From an uncultured Granulosicoccus sp. (GTDB taxonomy: Bacteria > Pseudomonadota > Gammaproteobacteria > Granulosicoccales > Granulosicoccaceae), in contig CANLXI010000010.1 in the NCBI GenBank assembly GCA_947495035.1, forward strand, positions 144,561 to 208,560: DNA of 64,000 nucleotides. The letters run 5' to 3'. Shown here one piece after another: positions 37,599 to 45,405 of the stretch. The stretch's first letter is position 1, and every line of letters starts with the position of its first letter. The translations under genes and the position numbers were made by a program. Under the pieces are notes generated by a model. That model had not been told where the DNA came from and did no database searches. It saw nothing but the letters and a program-made list of their open reading frames with translations.

Positions 37599-38534
37599 AT
37601 GTCACATATCGAACACAAGCAGGCGCTGGCCTTCATGACCATCTGTGCCGAAGGCTCGATACGGGCCGCTGCAGAATACCTCGGCATCGAGCCATCCACC
37701 ATCAGCCGCCAGATTCAGGCGCTCGAGAAGTCGATGTGCATCACCCTGATAGAACGTGGCCGCAAGGGTATCAGAACGACGGAAGCCGGCGCATTGTTGT
37801 TGCAACACCTGAAACGTCAGCAGCATGAGCTGGAAGACATCCAATCCGAATTCGATGCCTTGCGTGGCATGCGCCGCGGTCGCATCATCATTGCTCTGGG
37901 AGAGGGTTTTGTCAGCGATTTCATCACGCACACCCTGCCTGAATTCAGTGCCAATTACCCGGGTTTCACCTTCTCGCTGCAAACCGGTTCCACCGACACC
38001 GTACTGCATGCCCTGCGCAATGATCAGGCACATATCGGCATCGCCTTCAATGCACCCGGGGACAATGCCATTCGCGTCATCGGAGAGACCACTCGACCGC
38101 TGGACCTGATGGTCGGTGCAACATCGGCCCTGGCCGATCTGCCTGAAACACTCGACATTCGGCAACTGGCAGATCTGCCATTCGCCCTGCTCAATCCGGG
38201 TTTCGGTGTTGGAGCCATGGTGCGTGACGCCGAAATCCGCTACGGCATTCATTTCCAGTCGCTGGTTGAAACCAATTCACTGACTGTACTTCGCAACTTT
38301 GTGCGCGAGGGTCTTGGCTTGACGATATTGCCCTCCTTTGTCGTCACCCGCGAGATCAGCGATGGTGTTGTCATCAGCAAATCGCTGAACAATCCGGAGT
38401 TGCATGCCGGCGAGGTATCGGTGTTGTGCCGCAGTGGTCGACGATTGCCGGAAGGCGCCTTGCGTCTGGCGCAACATGTCTTGCGCTCCATGACCGCATT
38501 TTCCACCCAGAACATCTCACCGCCGACGGATTGA
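37599..38534 (+). CDS. LysR-family transcriptional regulator
   Basis: This 311-residue regulator opens MSHIEHKQALAFMTICAEGS. The HTH region RAAAEYLGIEPSTISRQIQALE is followed by the inducer-binding domain. No good ribosome site separates the ATG at 37599 from one at 37545, and family alignment favours 37599. It stands divergent from cysE and upstream of the dehydrogenase/ALDH/M20 genes on the same strand, which makes that cluster the natural target. A link to cysE (as for CysB) is less likely from the neighbours. Confidence 0.85.
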   Translation: MSHIEHKQALAFMTICAEGSIRAAAEYLGIEPSTISRQIQALEKSMCITLIERGRKGIRTTEAGALLLQHLKRQQHELEDIQSEFDALRGMRRGRIIIALGEGFVSDFITHTLPEFSANYPGFTFSLQTGSTDTVLHALRNDQAHIGIAFNAPGDNAIRVIGETTRPLDLMVGATSALADLPETLDIRQLADLPFALLNPGFGVGAMVRDAEIRYGIHFQSLVETNSLTVLRNFVREGLGLTILPSFVVTREISDGVVISKSLNNPELHAGEVSVLCRSGRRLPEGALRLAQHVLRSMTAFSTQNISPPTD

Positions 38535-38641
38535 GCCGAACCGGTGGACTCGGATCGTCCAGACTGCCCAGCCCGGCATCAGCGTTGCACCACACGCAAC
38601 GATAAACTCCAGACATTGCACTTCTCGTCATGGATCGATAA

Positions 38642-38836
38642 GGCTATATTGTCAGTCGTGACCTTGCTGTTGTCCGGCAAGTCTCGGACCGGGTCGCCGT
38701 CATGCGCAACAGCCGTTTTGTCGAGTGTGGCCCCTCGGAGACTGTGTTCGACTCCCCCACCAGTGAATACACCCGACTTCTGCTCGACACGGCTCCGCGA
38801 CTGGATCCGCACACTCGATCAATCACTCAACCTTAA
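38642..38836 (+). pseudogene. C-terminal relic of an oligopeptide/dipeptide ABC transporter ATPase
   Basis: A frame of 64 codons without a start reads VSRDLAVVRQVSDRVAVM, FVECGPSETVFDSPTSEYTR and LLLDTAPRLDP before its stop. This is the H-loop to C-terminal tail of DppD/DppF-type ATPases (normally SHDLAVVRxxSDRVAVM). Everything upstream of the H-loop is missing, and a stop precedes it at 38639-38641. The usual THD histidine is Arg here. It lies 15 bp before the dehydrogenase gene, so it marks the deleted end of a peptide-uptake operon. Confidence 0.72.
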
Positions 38837-38851
38837 CCGGAAACTCAGACC

Positions 38852-39712
38852 ATGATAGGAATCGTAGGCTGTGGCGCCATGGGTGGCGCCATGGTGCAAA
38901 GACTGTTGGAACAGGGACAATCCGTCATCTGCCATGATGCGATGCCCGACGCGCGCGCGCGCATGGCAGCGTCCGGTGCTTCCGTCGCCGATGATCTGGG
39001 TACCCTAGCCAGTCAGTGCACTACCATCATTCTCTCCCTGCCCAGGGCTGATGTCGTCAAGGCCGTCATGCAGGAACTCGGACCCTTGCTGCAGGCTGGC
39101 AGCATCATACTCGACACATCCACCTCCGAGCCCGATGTGACGCGAGAGCTCGCTGCACAGGCTCAGGATGCCGGCCATGTGTTCATCGATGGTCCGGTCA
39201 GTGGTGGACCCAATGGCGCACGCAAGGGCACCATGACGATGGTACTGGGCGGCCCCGCAGAGTCCATCAGCAGCATTCAACCCCTGTTGGCACATCTCAC
39301 GGCGAAGACCGTCCACATCGGCCCGTCCGGTTCCGGGCATGCCACCAAGATTGCCAACAATCTTCTGTGTGCCGCCAATCTTGCGCTGATGAGCGAAATG
39401 GCAAGGTTGGCTGCAACACAGGGCGTGAGCCTGGAGAACCTGCTGGAAGGCGTCAATGCAGGCTCAGGACGCAGTGCTGTCAGCGAAGTCAATTTCCCCC
39501 TGTGGATTCAGAACAGGCAATACAACTCTGGGTTTACCATGGGATTGATGCGCAAGGATGTCGGCCTCGCTGTCTCCCTGGCTGAACGAAGCGAGCTGGC
39601 CCTGCCCGCCACCCGAGCCATCGCCGCCATCTGGGAAGCCAGTCGCGAGCAATTGTCCGATGATGCCGATTTCAACGAAATCTACAAGTATGGAAATTCT
39701 TCCGATGTCTGA
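38852..39712 (+). CDS. 3-hydroxyisobutyrate dehydrogenase-family NAD(P) oxidoreductase
   Basis: This 286-residue protein has an N-terminal Rossmann fold (MIGIVGCGAMGGAMVQRLLEQG), the family signature FIDGPVSGGPNGARKGTMTMV, and the catalytic lysine in GSGHATKIANNLL. Members reduce or oxidise beta-hydroxyacids such as 3-hydroxyisobutyrate, tartronate semialdehyde or L-threonate derivatives. It overlaps the ALDH gene by 8 bp, so the two products probably act in sequence: hydroxyacid to semialdehyde, then to acid. The exact substrate is not readable. Confidence 0.88.
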   Translation: MIGIVGCGAMGGAMVQRLLEQGQSVICHDAMPDARARMAASGASVADDLGTLASQCTTIILSLPRADVVKAVMQELGPLLQAGSIILDTSTSEPDVTRELAAQAQDAGHVFIDGPVSGGPNGARKGTMTMVLGGPAESISSIQPLLAHLTAKTVHIGPSGSGHATKIANNLLCAANLALMSEMARLAATQGVSLENLLEGVNAGSGRSAVSEVNFPLWIQNRQYNSGFTMGLMRKDVGLAVSLAERSELALPATRAIAAIWEASREQLSDDADFNEIYKYGNSSDV

Positions 39713-41222
39713 TCGCAGGGAACTGTTTGCAACACTCATGGCCGAGCTGGGTCTCGGCACCCGACCACAGAGTCTGATTGGCGGAACACTACGCGAAGGT
39801 GGTGGTGCCGAGATCACTCTGGAGGACCCCTACACACGCCAGACACTGGCCATATACGCCGACTGCGAGGCCGAGCTGGCCCGCAGTGCCTGTGATTGCG
39901 CTGCGGCTGCACAGCGAGTCTGGGTACAGCAGTTCAGCGGCGCTGCACGCGGCAATGTGATGCAGGCCATAGCCGCGTCGGTTGAAAACCATCTGGAGAC
40001 CATCGCCAGACTCGAAGCACTGGTCGCCGGCAAGCCACTGCGCGATTGCCGCGTGGAAGCATCGAAGGTTGTGGAAATGTTCCGCTACTACGCCGGCTGG
40101 GCCGACAAGTTGCACGGTGAAGTCATTCCGGTACCATCGGGTCACCTGAACTATACCCAGCGTGAACCATTGGGAGTCGTGTTCCAGATCACCCCGTGGA
40201 ACGCCCCCGTATTCACCGCCGGCTGGCAGATTGCACCGGCCATTGCCACCGGCAATGGTGTGGTCATCAAACCCAGTGAGCTCACGCCGGTAACCAGCGT
40301 CGCTCTGGTGCTGCTGGCCGAGCAGGCCGGCCTGCCCAAGGGCCTGGTCAATGTCTTGGCGGGGCTGGGCCCGACCGCCGGCGATGCTGCCATTGCCCAC
40401 AAAGCCGTACGCAAGGTGATCTTTGTGGGGTCTCCTCAAACCGGCCGTGCGGTGGCCACTGCCGCCGGCCAGGCCCTGAAGCCCGTTGTTCTGGAACTGG
40501 GTGGAAAATCTGCCAACATCGTCTTTCCCGATGCAAACCTGGAGGCCGCCTGTCGCGGTGCCCAGGCGGCCATCTTTTCCGCCTCGGGCCAGAGCTGCGT
40601 TGCCGGTTCACGTCTGTTGATACACCGGGATGTGCAGGAGCAGTTTCTCGGCATGCTCGAATCGGGCATGAAGAAACTGACCCTGGGAGACCCCCTGGAT
40701 GAATCCACGGAGATTGGTCCGATCAGCAACGCTCGGCAATTCCGGCACGTCAGCGACATGCTTCGTCAGGCAGGCGAACAGGATGGTGGGCGTATCATTG
40801 CAGGTGATACGCCTGATGGTCAGGGCCTGTTTGTCTCTCCGACCATTCTGGCCGATCTGCCTGCCGATGCCGCTGCCGCACACCAGGAAATCTTCGGCCC
40901 GGTTGTCACCAGTCTTGCATTTTCTGATGAAGACGATGCCATCGATATCGCCAACAGCACTGACTTCGGCCTGGCGGGTGCTGTCTGGACGGCCGATGTC
41001 GGACGAGCCCACCGGGTTGCCGCTGCCGTGCGCGCCGGTACCTTCTGGATCAACAGTTACAAGGCCATTCATGTATCGTCCCCGTTTGGCGGTTCTCTCT
41101 CCTCCGGCTTTGGCCGCTCCAGTGGTACCGATGCCCTGATGGAATACACCAGCCCCAAGAGCGTCTGGATAGACACCGCCAGCACACCTCGCATTGCCTT
41201 CGGCTATGCGCCTGACGCCTGA
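39705..41222 (+). CDS. NAD(P)-dependent aldehyde dehydrogenase
   Basis: This 505-residue enzyme starts at 39705 inside the end of the preceding gene; an ATG at 39690 is possible. Active-site features are complete: FQITPWNAPVFTAGWQIAPA, the general base in LELGGKSANIV, the nucleophile in SGQSCVAGSRLL, and the EIFGPVVTSL motif. The best fit is the betaine-aldehyde/semialdehyde group of the superfamily. It is coupled to the hydroxyacid dehydrogenase upstream and 10 bp from the M20 hydrolase downstream. Confidence 0.92.
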   Translation: MSDRRELFATLMAELGLGTRPQSLIGGTLREGGGAEITLEDPYTRQTLAIYADCEAELARSACDCAAAAQRVWVQQFSGAARGNVMQAIAASVENHLETIARLEALVAGKPLRDCRVEASKVVEMFRYYAGWADKLHGEVIPVPSGHLNYTQREPLGVVFQITPWNAPVFTAGWQIAPAIATGNGVVIKPSELTPVTSVALVLLAEQAGLPKGLVNVLAGLGPTAGDAAIAHKAVRKVIFVGSPQTGRAVATAAGQALKPVVLELGGKSANIVFPDANLEAACRGAQAAIFSASGQSCVAGSRLLIHRDVQEQFLGMLESGMKKLTLGDPLDESTEIGPISNARQFRHVSDMLRQAGEQDGGRIIAGDTPDGQGLFVSPTILADLPADAAAAHQEIFGPVVTSLAFSDEDDAIDIANSTDFGLAGAVWTADVGRAHRVAAAVRAGTFWINSYKAIHVSSPFGGSLSSGFGRSSGTDALMEYTSPKSVWIDTASTPRIAFGYAPDA

Positions 41223-41232
41223 GGATGTATCG

Positions 41233-42408
41233 ATGAATTCCACAATCAATGACTATTTCAACGAATTGCGACCGGAAATGGAATCCTGGCGCCATGAGTT
41301 GCATCGTCACCCGGAGCTGGCCTACCGGGAATATCGTACGGCCGATTTCCTCGCCGAGCACCTGCAGGCCTTTGGCTATCAGCCGGCGCGTGGTATCGGC
41401 GGTACAGGCATCGTGGCCACACTGGACCGGGGTGATGGCCCTTGCATCGCTCTGCGCACCGATATGGATGCCCTGCCCATACAGGAAGAAGCCGACGTCC
41501 CCTATGCCTCCACGAAAGACGGCATCATGCATGCCTGTGGTCATGATGGACACATGACCATGTTGCTCGCCGCTGCACGCTATCTGCAGGAACACGGTGG
41601 CCCGACCGGCAAGATCCATTTTGTCTTTCAGCCCGCCGAGGAAGGTGAAGCCGGCGCACGCGCCATGATCGAGGACGGCCTGTTCCGGGATTTTGACATC
41701 GACGAAGTCTACGGCCTGCACAACTGGCCTGGCCTGCAGACCGGGAGTTTTGCCGCACGGGTCGGTCCCCAGATGGCTGCCTTTGACGTCTTCGAGATCA
41801 CATTACGCGGCCAGGGAGCTCATGCCGCCATGCCGCACAGAGGACAGGATGTGCTCTCGGCCGCCGCCAACCTGCAGATGCAGCTGCAGACCATCGTGTC
41901 CAGATCACTGGACCCACTCGATGCCGGCGTTGTCTCGGTGACCGAAATGCACGGAGGTGATACCTGGAATGTATTGCCCTCGCATGCCGTGCTGCGCGGT
42001 TGTACGCGCCATCTGAGTGCGGCCACCCAGGATCTGATCGAACAACGGATACTGGAGATCTGCAATGGTATCGCCCGCAGCTTCGCGCTGGACGTCAGGC
42101 TGCATTACGATCGCCGATATCCGGCTACCGTCAACACATCGCAGGAAACGGCGACAGCCTTGCTGGCTGCCAGAGATACCACGGGAACCGAGGCACTGGC
42201 CGAGGAACCGCCGTCGATGGCGTCCGAGGATTTCTCTTTCATGCTGGGGGAAAAACCCGGATGCTTCATCTGGCTGGGTACAGGTCTGCCTGACCCCGGC
42301 TGCGTGCTGCACAGCCCGACCTACCGCTTCAACGACGATGTACTGGCGACGGGTGCCGCCTACTGGGTCAACCTGGTGAAGCGTCGATTGGCGTCGAGCA
42401 GTGCCTGA
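41233..42408 (+). CDS. M20-family metallo-amidohydrolase (hippurate hydrolase/IAA-amino acid hydrolase-like)
   Basis: This 391-residue cytoplasmic enzyme has GAGGA upstream. It opens with RHELHRHPELAYREYRTA, the classic amidohydrolase start. It holds the metal sites HACGHDGHM and FQPAEEGEAGA, and a dimerisation insert from about residue 185. Such enzymes remove N-acyl groups from amino acids. With the dehydrogenase and ALDH before it, and a peptide-transporter relic ahead of them, the cluster may degrade an N-acylated or amide-linked amino compound. That route is an inference. Confidence 0.9.
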   Translation: MNSTINDYFNELRPEMESWRHELHRHPELAYREYRTADFLAEHLQAFGYQPARGIGGTGIVATLDRGDGPCIALRTDMDALPIQEEADVPYASTKDGIMHACGHDGHMTMLLAAARYLQEHGGPTGKIHFVFQPAEEGEAGARAMIEDGLFRDFDIDEVYGLHNWPGLQTGSFAARVGPQMAAFDVFEITLRGQGAHAAMPHRGQDVLSAAANLQMQLQTIVSRSLDPLDAGVVSVTEMHGGDTWNVLPSHAVLRGCTRHLSAATQDLIEQRILEICNGIARSFALDVRLHYDRRYPATVNTSQETATALLAARDTTGTEALAEEPPSMASEDFSFMLGEKPGCFIWLGTGLPDPGCVLHSPTYRFNDDVLATGAAYWVNLVKRRLASSSA

Positions 42409-42594
42409 ACGAGGCCCTCCGACTCGGCCCTGTCATGACCGTAACCTTCCGCCGATGGCAAGGTCTGTCTACCCGCTCACCTTTCAACAACCTTCCTGAC
42501 AACCTCGCGACACAGAAAGCTACACTTCCGCATCGGTGTGAGTCTATTCTCCATGCCTGTATCGACCTACATGGCCCCGCAGGGAAGTTCCTCA

Positions 42595-44583
42595 ATGCAA
42601 TCACGACAAATCATCCTGCTCGTCACTCTCGGGCTGATCACACTGATGGCTGCCTTTCGAGTCGCCCATGCGCAAGGCTACGACCCGATCATCGAGAATT
42701 TTCGCCTGGGGGCAGATGACCAGCTCACCATTGACCGCGGCGGGCCGGTTGATCGAGCAGGCGATGTCAACGGCGACAATCTCGAAGACATACTGGTCGG
42801 TGCTGGGGTAGGCGGCATTCGCGTGATCTTCGGTCCTACGCGAGGCAACAATGGCGTCCTCAATGGACAGCAACTGGACGGCACCAGTGGCTTTGTCATT
42901 CTCAATGACGAAGAATTCGACTCGGTACTGGCCGGAATCGGCGATATCAACGGTGACGGCCTGGATGACATCGCGGTCGGTTCACTGACAGGCACACGCG
43001 TCATCTACGGTTCTGATGAGGGATTCTCACGTACTTTCGACGTTGCCAGTCTGGATGGCAGCAATGGATTCGTATTCGGGTCCGCCGCCACCGATCTGAA
43101 GCGAGCCGGTGACGTCAATGGCGACGGCCTCGACGACTTCATTGTCGGCAACGCCAATGCCTCGCCCAATGGACTGAACGGTGCCGGAGTCAGCTACGTC
43201 ATATTCGGTAGTCGTAACGGCCTGCCTGCCACCTTGTCGCCTGCAGCACTCGATGGCAGCAACGGTTTTGCCATCATCGGCGTCAGTGCCGAGGATCGCA
43301 GCGGCCTTCATGTTGCCGGAGCCGGAGATTTCAATCACGATGGCTTCGATGATGTCCTTATCGGTGCCCCCTATCAGACCACCGATGGCAAGGCCGAAGC
43401 CGGGGCCGCCTATCTGGTTCTGGGTGGCGACGATTTTCCGGCAGCATTGAGTCTGGCCGATCTCGACGGTGGCAATGGCATGCTGTTCAAGGGCAGCAAC
43501 ATTCAGGACGTGGCTGGTGCCGCCGTTGGTGGTATTGGTGATATCAATCACGATGGCATCGATGATATTGCCATTGGTGCTCCCGGCAAGGGGCCCTTCG
43601 GCGTACCCAGCGATTACCCGGGAGAAACCCATGTGCTGTTCGGAGGTCATTTCGAGGGTGTCGCGACCGTGGTCGAAGACGATCTGAACGGCATCAATGG
43701 TCTCGTCATACGAGGCATTCGTGGCGGTGTCATTCCCATCGAGGAAGGTCAGGCCATCTGGGGCGACATGGCTGGCGCCGATCTGGACGCTGCCGGAGAC
43801 ATCAACGGTGATGGCATCGATGACCTGCTCATCGGCGCCCCACACACCATCATCAACCCTCGTCGCAAAGGGGTGGGCCAGGCCTATTTCGTGTTCGGTT
43901 CCGAAGCGGCGTTTCCGGCTCGCCTGAATCTGTCTGACCTGGACGGCAGCAACGGCTTTCGGATCAATGGCACAGGGACCGTGGACTACTACGCCGTGTC
44001 CGTAGCCTCTGCCGGTGACTTCAATGCAGACGGTCGGGACGATGTGATGATGGGAGCATCCGGTCAGGGAGAGACTTATGTCTTCTATGGCAAGGACACC
44101 GGCAATGCCATGGCGGCAGCCGCCTCGCCGGCCTCACCCGGCACGCCTTCGACGGGATTTCCTGCTGCTGCACTGAGCCTGGGCAGCGAAGCGGAACCCC
44201 TGGCCTTCAACGAGCGCGCCGACCCGACCGGCCCGGAGCCCCTGCCTCCCGGCACACCCACCGACCCGACCAACCCACTGACACCTGGCTACCAGGCACC
44301 GCATCCATTCAATGATGCGCCACCCGCCAGACCCGATGCAGACAGCGGCGATACCGGCGGCACCACGGGTGGGTCGACCGGTACAGACGGTGGCAACGAC
44401 GGCGATGATGCAACGGGGGGCGGCAGCGATACGGATTCACCACCGACCAGCACTACCGGCGGTGATACCGACAACAACGGCGCTGTCGTCACTGGCGGCG
44501 GCGCTGCATTCGGCCTGCCCTTGTTGCTGTTGCTGATGACCACGATGCGCAGAAACAGGGGTAGCTACAAGCAGGCTCGGTGA
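42595..44583 (+). CDS. FG-GAP repeat protein with GlyGly-CTERM-like sorting tail
   Basis: This 662-residue protein starts at 42595 (MQSRQIIL) with GGGAAG seven bases upstream; the signal peptide ends near AHAQ. At least seven repeats with DxNxDGxDD loops (GDVNGDNLEDI, GDINGDGLDDI, GDFNHDGFDDV, GDINHDGIDDI) suggest a calcium-bound beta-propeller. From about residue 510 the chain is rich in Pro, then in Gly, Thr and Asp. It ends GGGAAFGLPLLLLLMTTMRRNRG: a Gly motif, a hydrophobic helix and an Arg cluster. That layout is the rhombosortase GlyGly-CTERM signal, so the protein is probably cleaved and released or surface-anchored. Confidence 0.87.
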   Translation: MQSRQIILLVTLGLITLMAAFRVAHAQGYDPIIENFRLGADDQLTIDRGGPVDRAGDVNGDNLEDILVGAGVGGIRVIFGPTRGNNGVLNGQQLDGTSGFVILNDEEFDSVLAGIGDINGDGLDDIAVGSLTGTRVIYGSDEGFSRTFDVASLDGSNGFVFGSAATDLKRAGDVNGDGLDDFIVGNANASPNGLNGAGVSYVIFGSRNGLPATLSPAALDGSNGFAIIGVSAEDRSGLHVAGAGDFNHDGFDDVLIGAPYQTTDGKAEAGAAYLVLGGDDFPAALSLADLDGGNGMLFKGSNIQDVAGAAVGGIGDINHDGIDDIAIGAPGKGPFGVPSDYPGETHVLFGGHFEGVATVVEDDLNGINGLVIRGIRGGVIPIEEGQAIWGDMAGADLDAAGDINGDGIDDLLIGAPHTIINPRRKGVGQAYFVFGSEAAFPARLNLSDLDGSNGFRINGTGTVDYYAVSVASAGDFNADGRDDVMMGASGQGETYVFYGKDTGNAMAAAASPASPGTPSTGFPAAALSLGSEAEPLAFNERADPTGPEPLPPGTPTDPTNPLTPGYQAPHPFNDAPPARPDADSGDTGGTTGGSTGTDGGNDGDDATGGGSDTDSPPTSTTGGDTDNNGAVVTGGGAAFGLPLLLLLMTTMRRNRGSYKQAR

Positions 44584-44594
44584 GCATCCGACCC

Positions 44595-44684
44595 TGCCTC
44601 AAGAATGAAGTCTGACCCCCAGCTTGCATCAGAAACGAAGTCTGCCCCCAAGCCTGCATCAGAAATAAAGCTTGACCCCCAGAC
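44595..44684 (-). repeat. Three 30-bp tandem units, the first being the 3' end of the barrel gene
   Basis: Units at 44655-44684, 44625-44654 and 44595-44624 are each exactly 30 bp and about 80 percent alike. The first encodes the last residues of the outer-membrane barrel (SLGVKLYF, stop). The next two encode RLGGRLRF-stop and KLGVRLHS-stop in the same frame, so the end of the gene plus its stop has been copied twice downstream. Confidence 0.85.
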
Positions 44685-45207
44685 TGACACTGGACAACTC
44701 GGAGAACGGTCCATCGTCACTGACGTAGCGCACATAGTCCGCTGACAGATCCAGACGTCGCGATAACTCGGTCTCGAGGCCGAAGCCGTAGGAAAACCCG
44801 GAACGTTCATCGGAGAAATCTCGACGATCGATCGTCTGCGTGTAATCCACGGCGGACAAGCCGCCCAGAACGTAGAAGGCACTGTGCCGACCGACAGGCA
44901 GATACCCTTTGACAAAGGCTCCCATGTACACCGCCGTGAGCCGATCCGCTGCCGTGGTTTGCGATTCACTACCACCGCCCAGATGCAGTTCGACATCGAG
45001 CATGGGAGCCACCGGCATGCCCAGTCGCAGCCGGATTCCGCCCGGATTCAGTTCATCATCCAGATCACTCTCGATGTTCAGTGATGAACCGTCCAGCCCG
45101 ATATAGCCGCCTGCCTGAGCCACTCCGCTCACCGCCAGACCTGCCAGCAAGGTCAGCATGGCCGCCCGGCCCCTTGTATTTCGTGAGTTCTTGTCAAATC
45201 GCGCCAT
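44659..45207 (-). CDS. Outer-membrane beta-barrel protein (OmpA-like 8-strand type)
   Basis: This 182-residue protein has a signal peptide ending GVAQA near residue 32 (an internal start at Met17 would give a tighter one). The mature chain of about 150 residues has alternating hydrophobic strands, such as GIRLRLGMPV, FYVLGGLSAVDYT and GFSYGFGLETEL. It ends in LYF, the C-terminal phenylalanine used by BAM for insertion. It looks like an eight-stranded barrel with an opacity-protein-like fold. Function is unknown. It converges on the FG-GAP gene, and its 3' end is tandemly duplicated. Confidence 0.82.
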   Translation of the reverse strand: MARFDKNSRNTRGRAAMLTLLAGLAVSGVAQAGGYIGLDGSSLNIESDLDDELNPGGIRLRLGMPVAPMLDVELHLGGGSESQTTAADRLTAVYMGAFVKGYLPVGRHSAFYVLGGLSAVDYTQTIDRRDFSDERSGFSYGFGLETELSRRLDLSADYVRYVSDDGPFSELSSVSLGVKLYF

Positions 45208-45405
45208 TGCGATGATCCCGGTTTCTAGGAATCAGCAGACTAGCCCGGTTGCGCTGAACCGATTCTGAATGAATACGGCTCAGTGCAACAAAGCGTTGAC
45301 CCGCAAAGGCCTATCGGTGCGCCAGTGACAGTGTGCTCCTGCGACGCTTGTTCGAAGGGGCAGGATCGACGTCATGCATCGCGTCGATCAACGACTGAAC
45401 CTTGC

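Noticed and set aside
38740..38790. tRNA-like T-loop (GTGTTCGACTCC)
   Set aside because: The flanking bases do not form a T-stem and no acceptor or anticodon arm fits; the sequence is better explained as the ATPase relic.
43027..43845. Minus-strand 272-codon frame opposite the second FG-GAP gene
   Set aside because: Its regularity (repeated DAI-DI-GS motifs) is the mirror of the FG-GAP repeats, not an independent gene.
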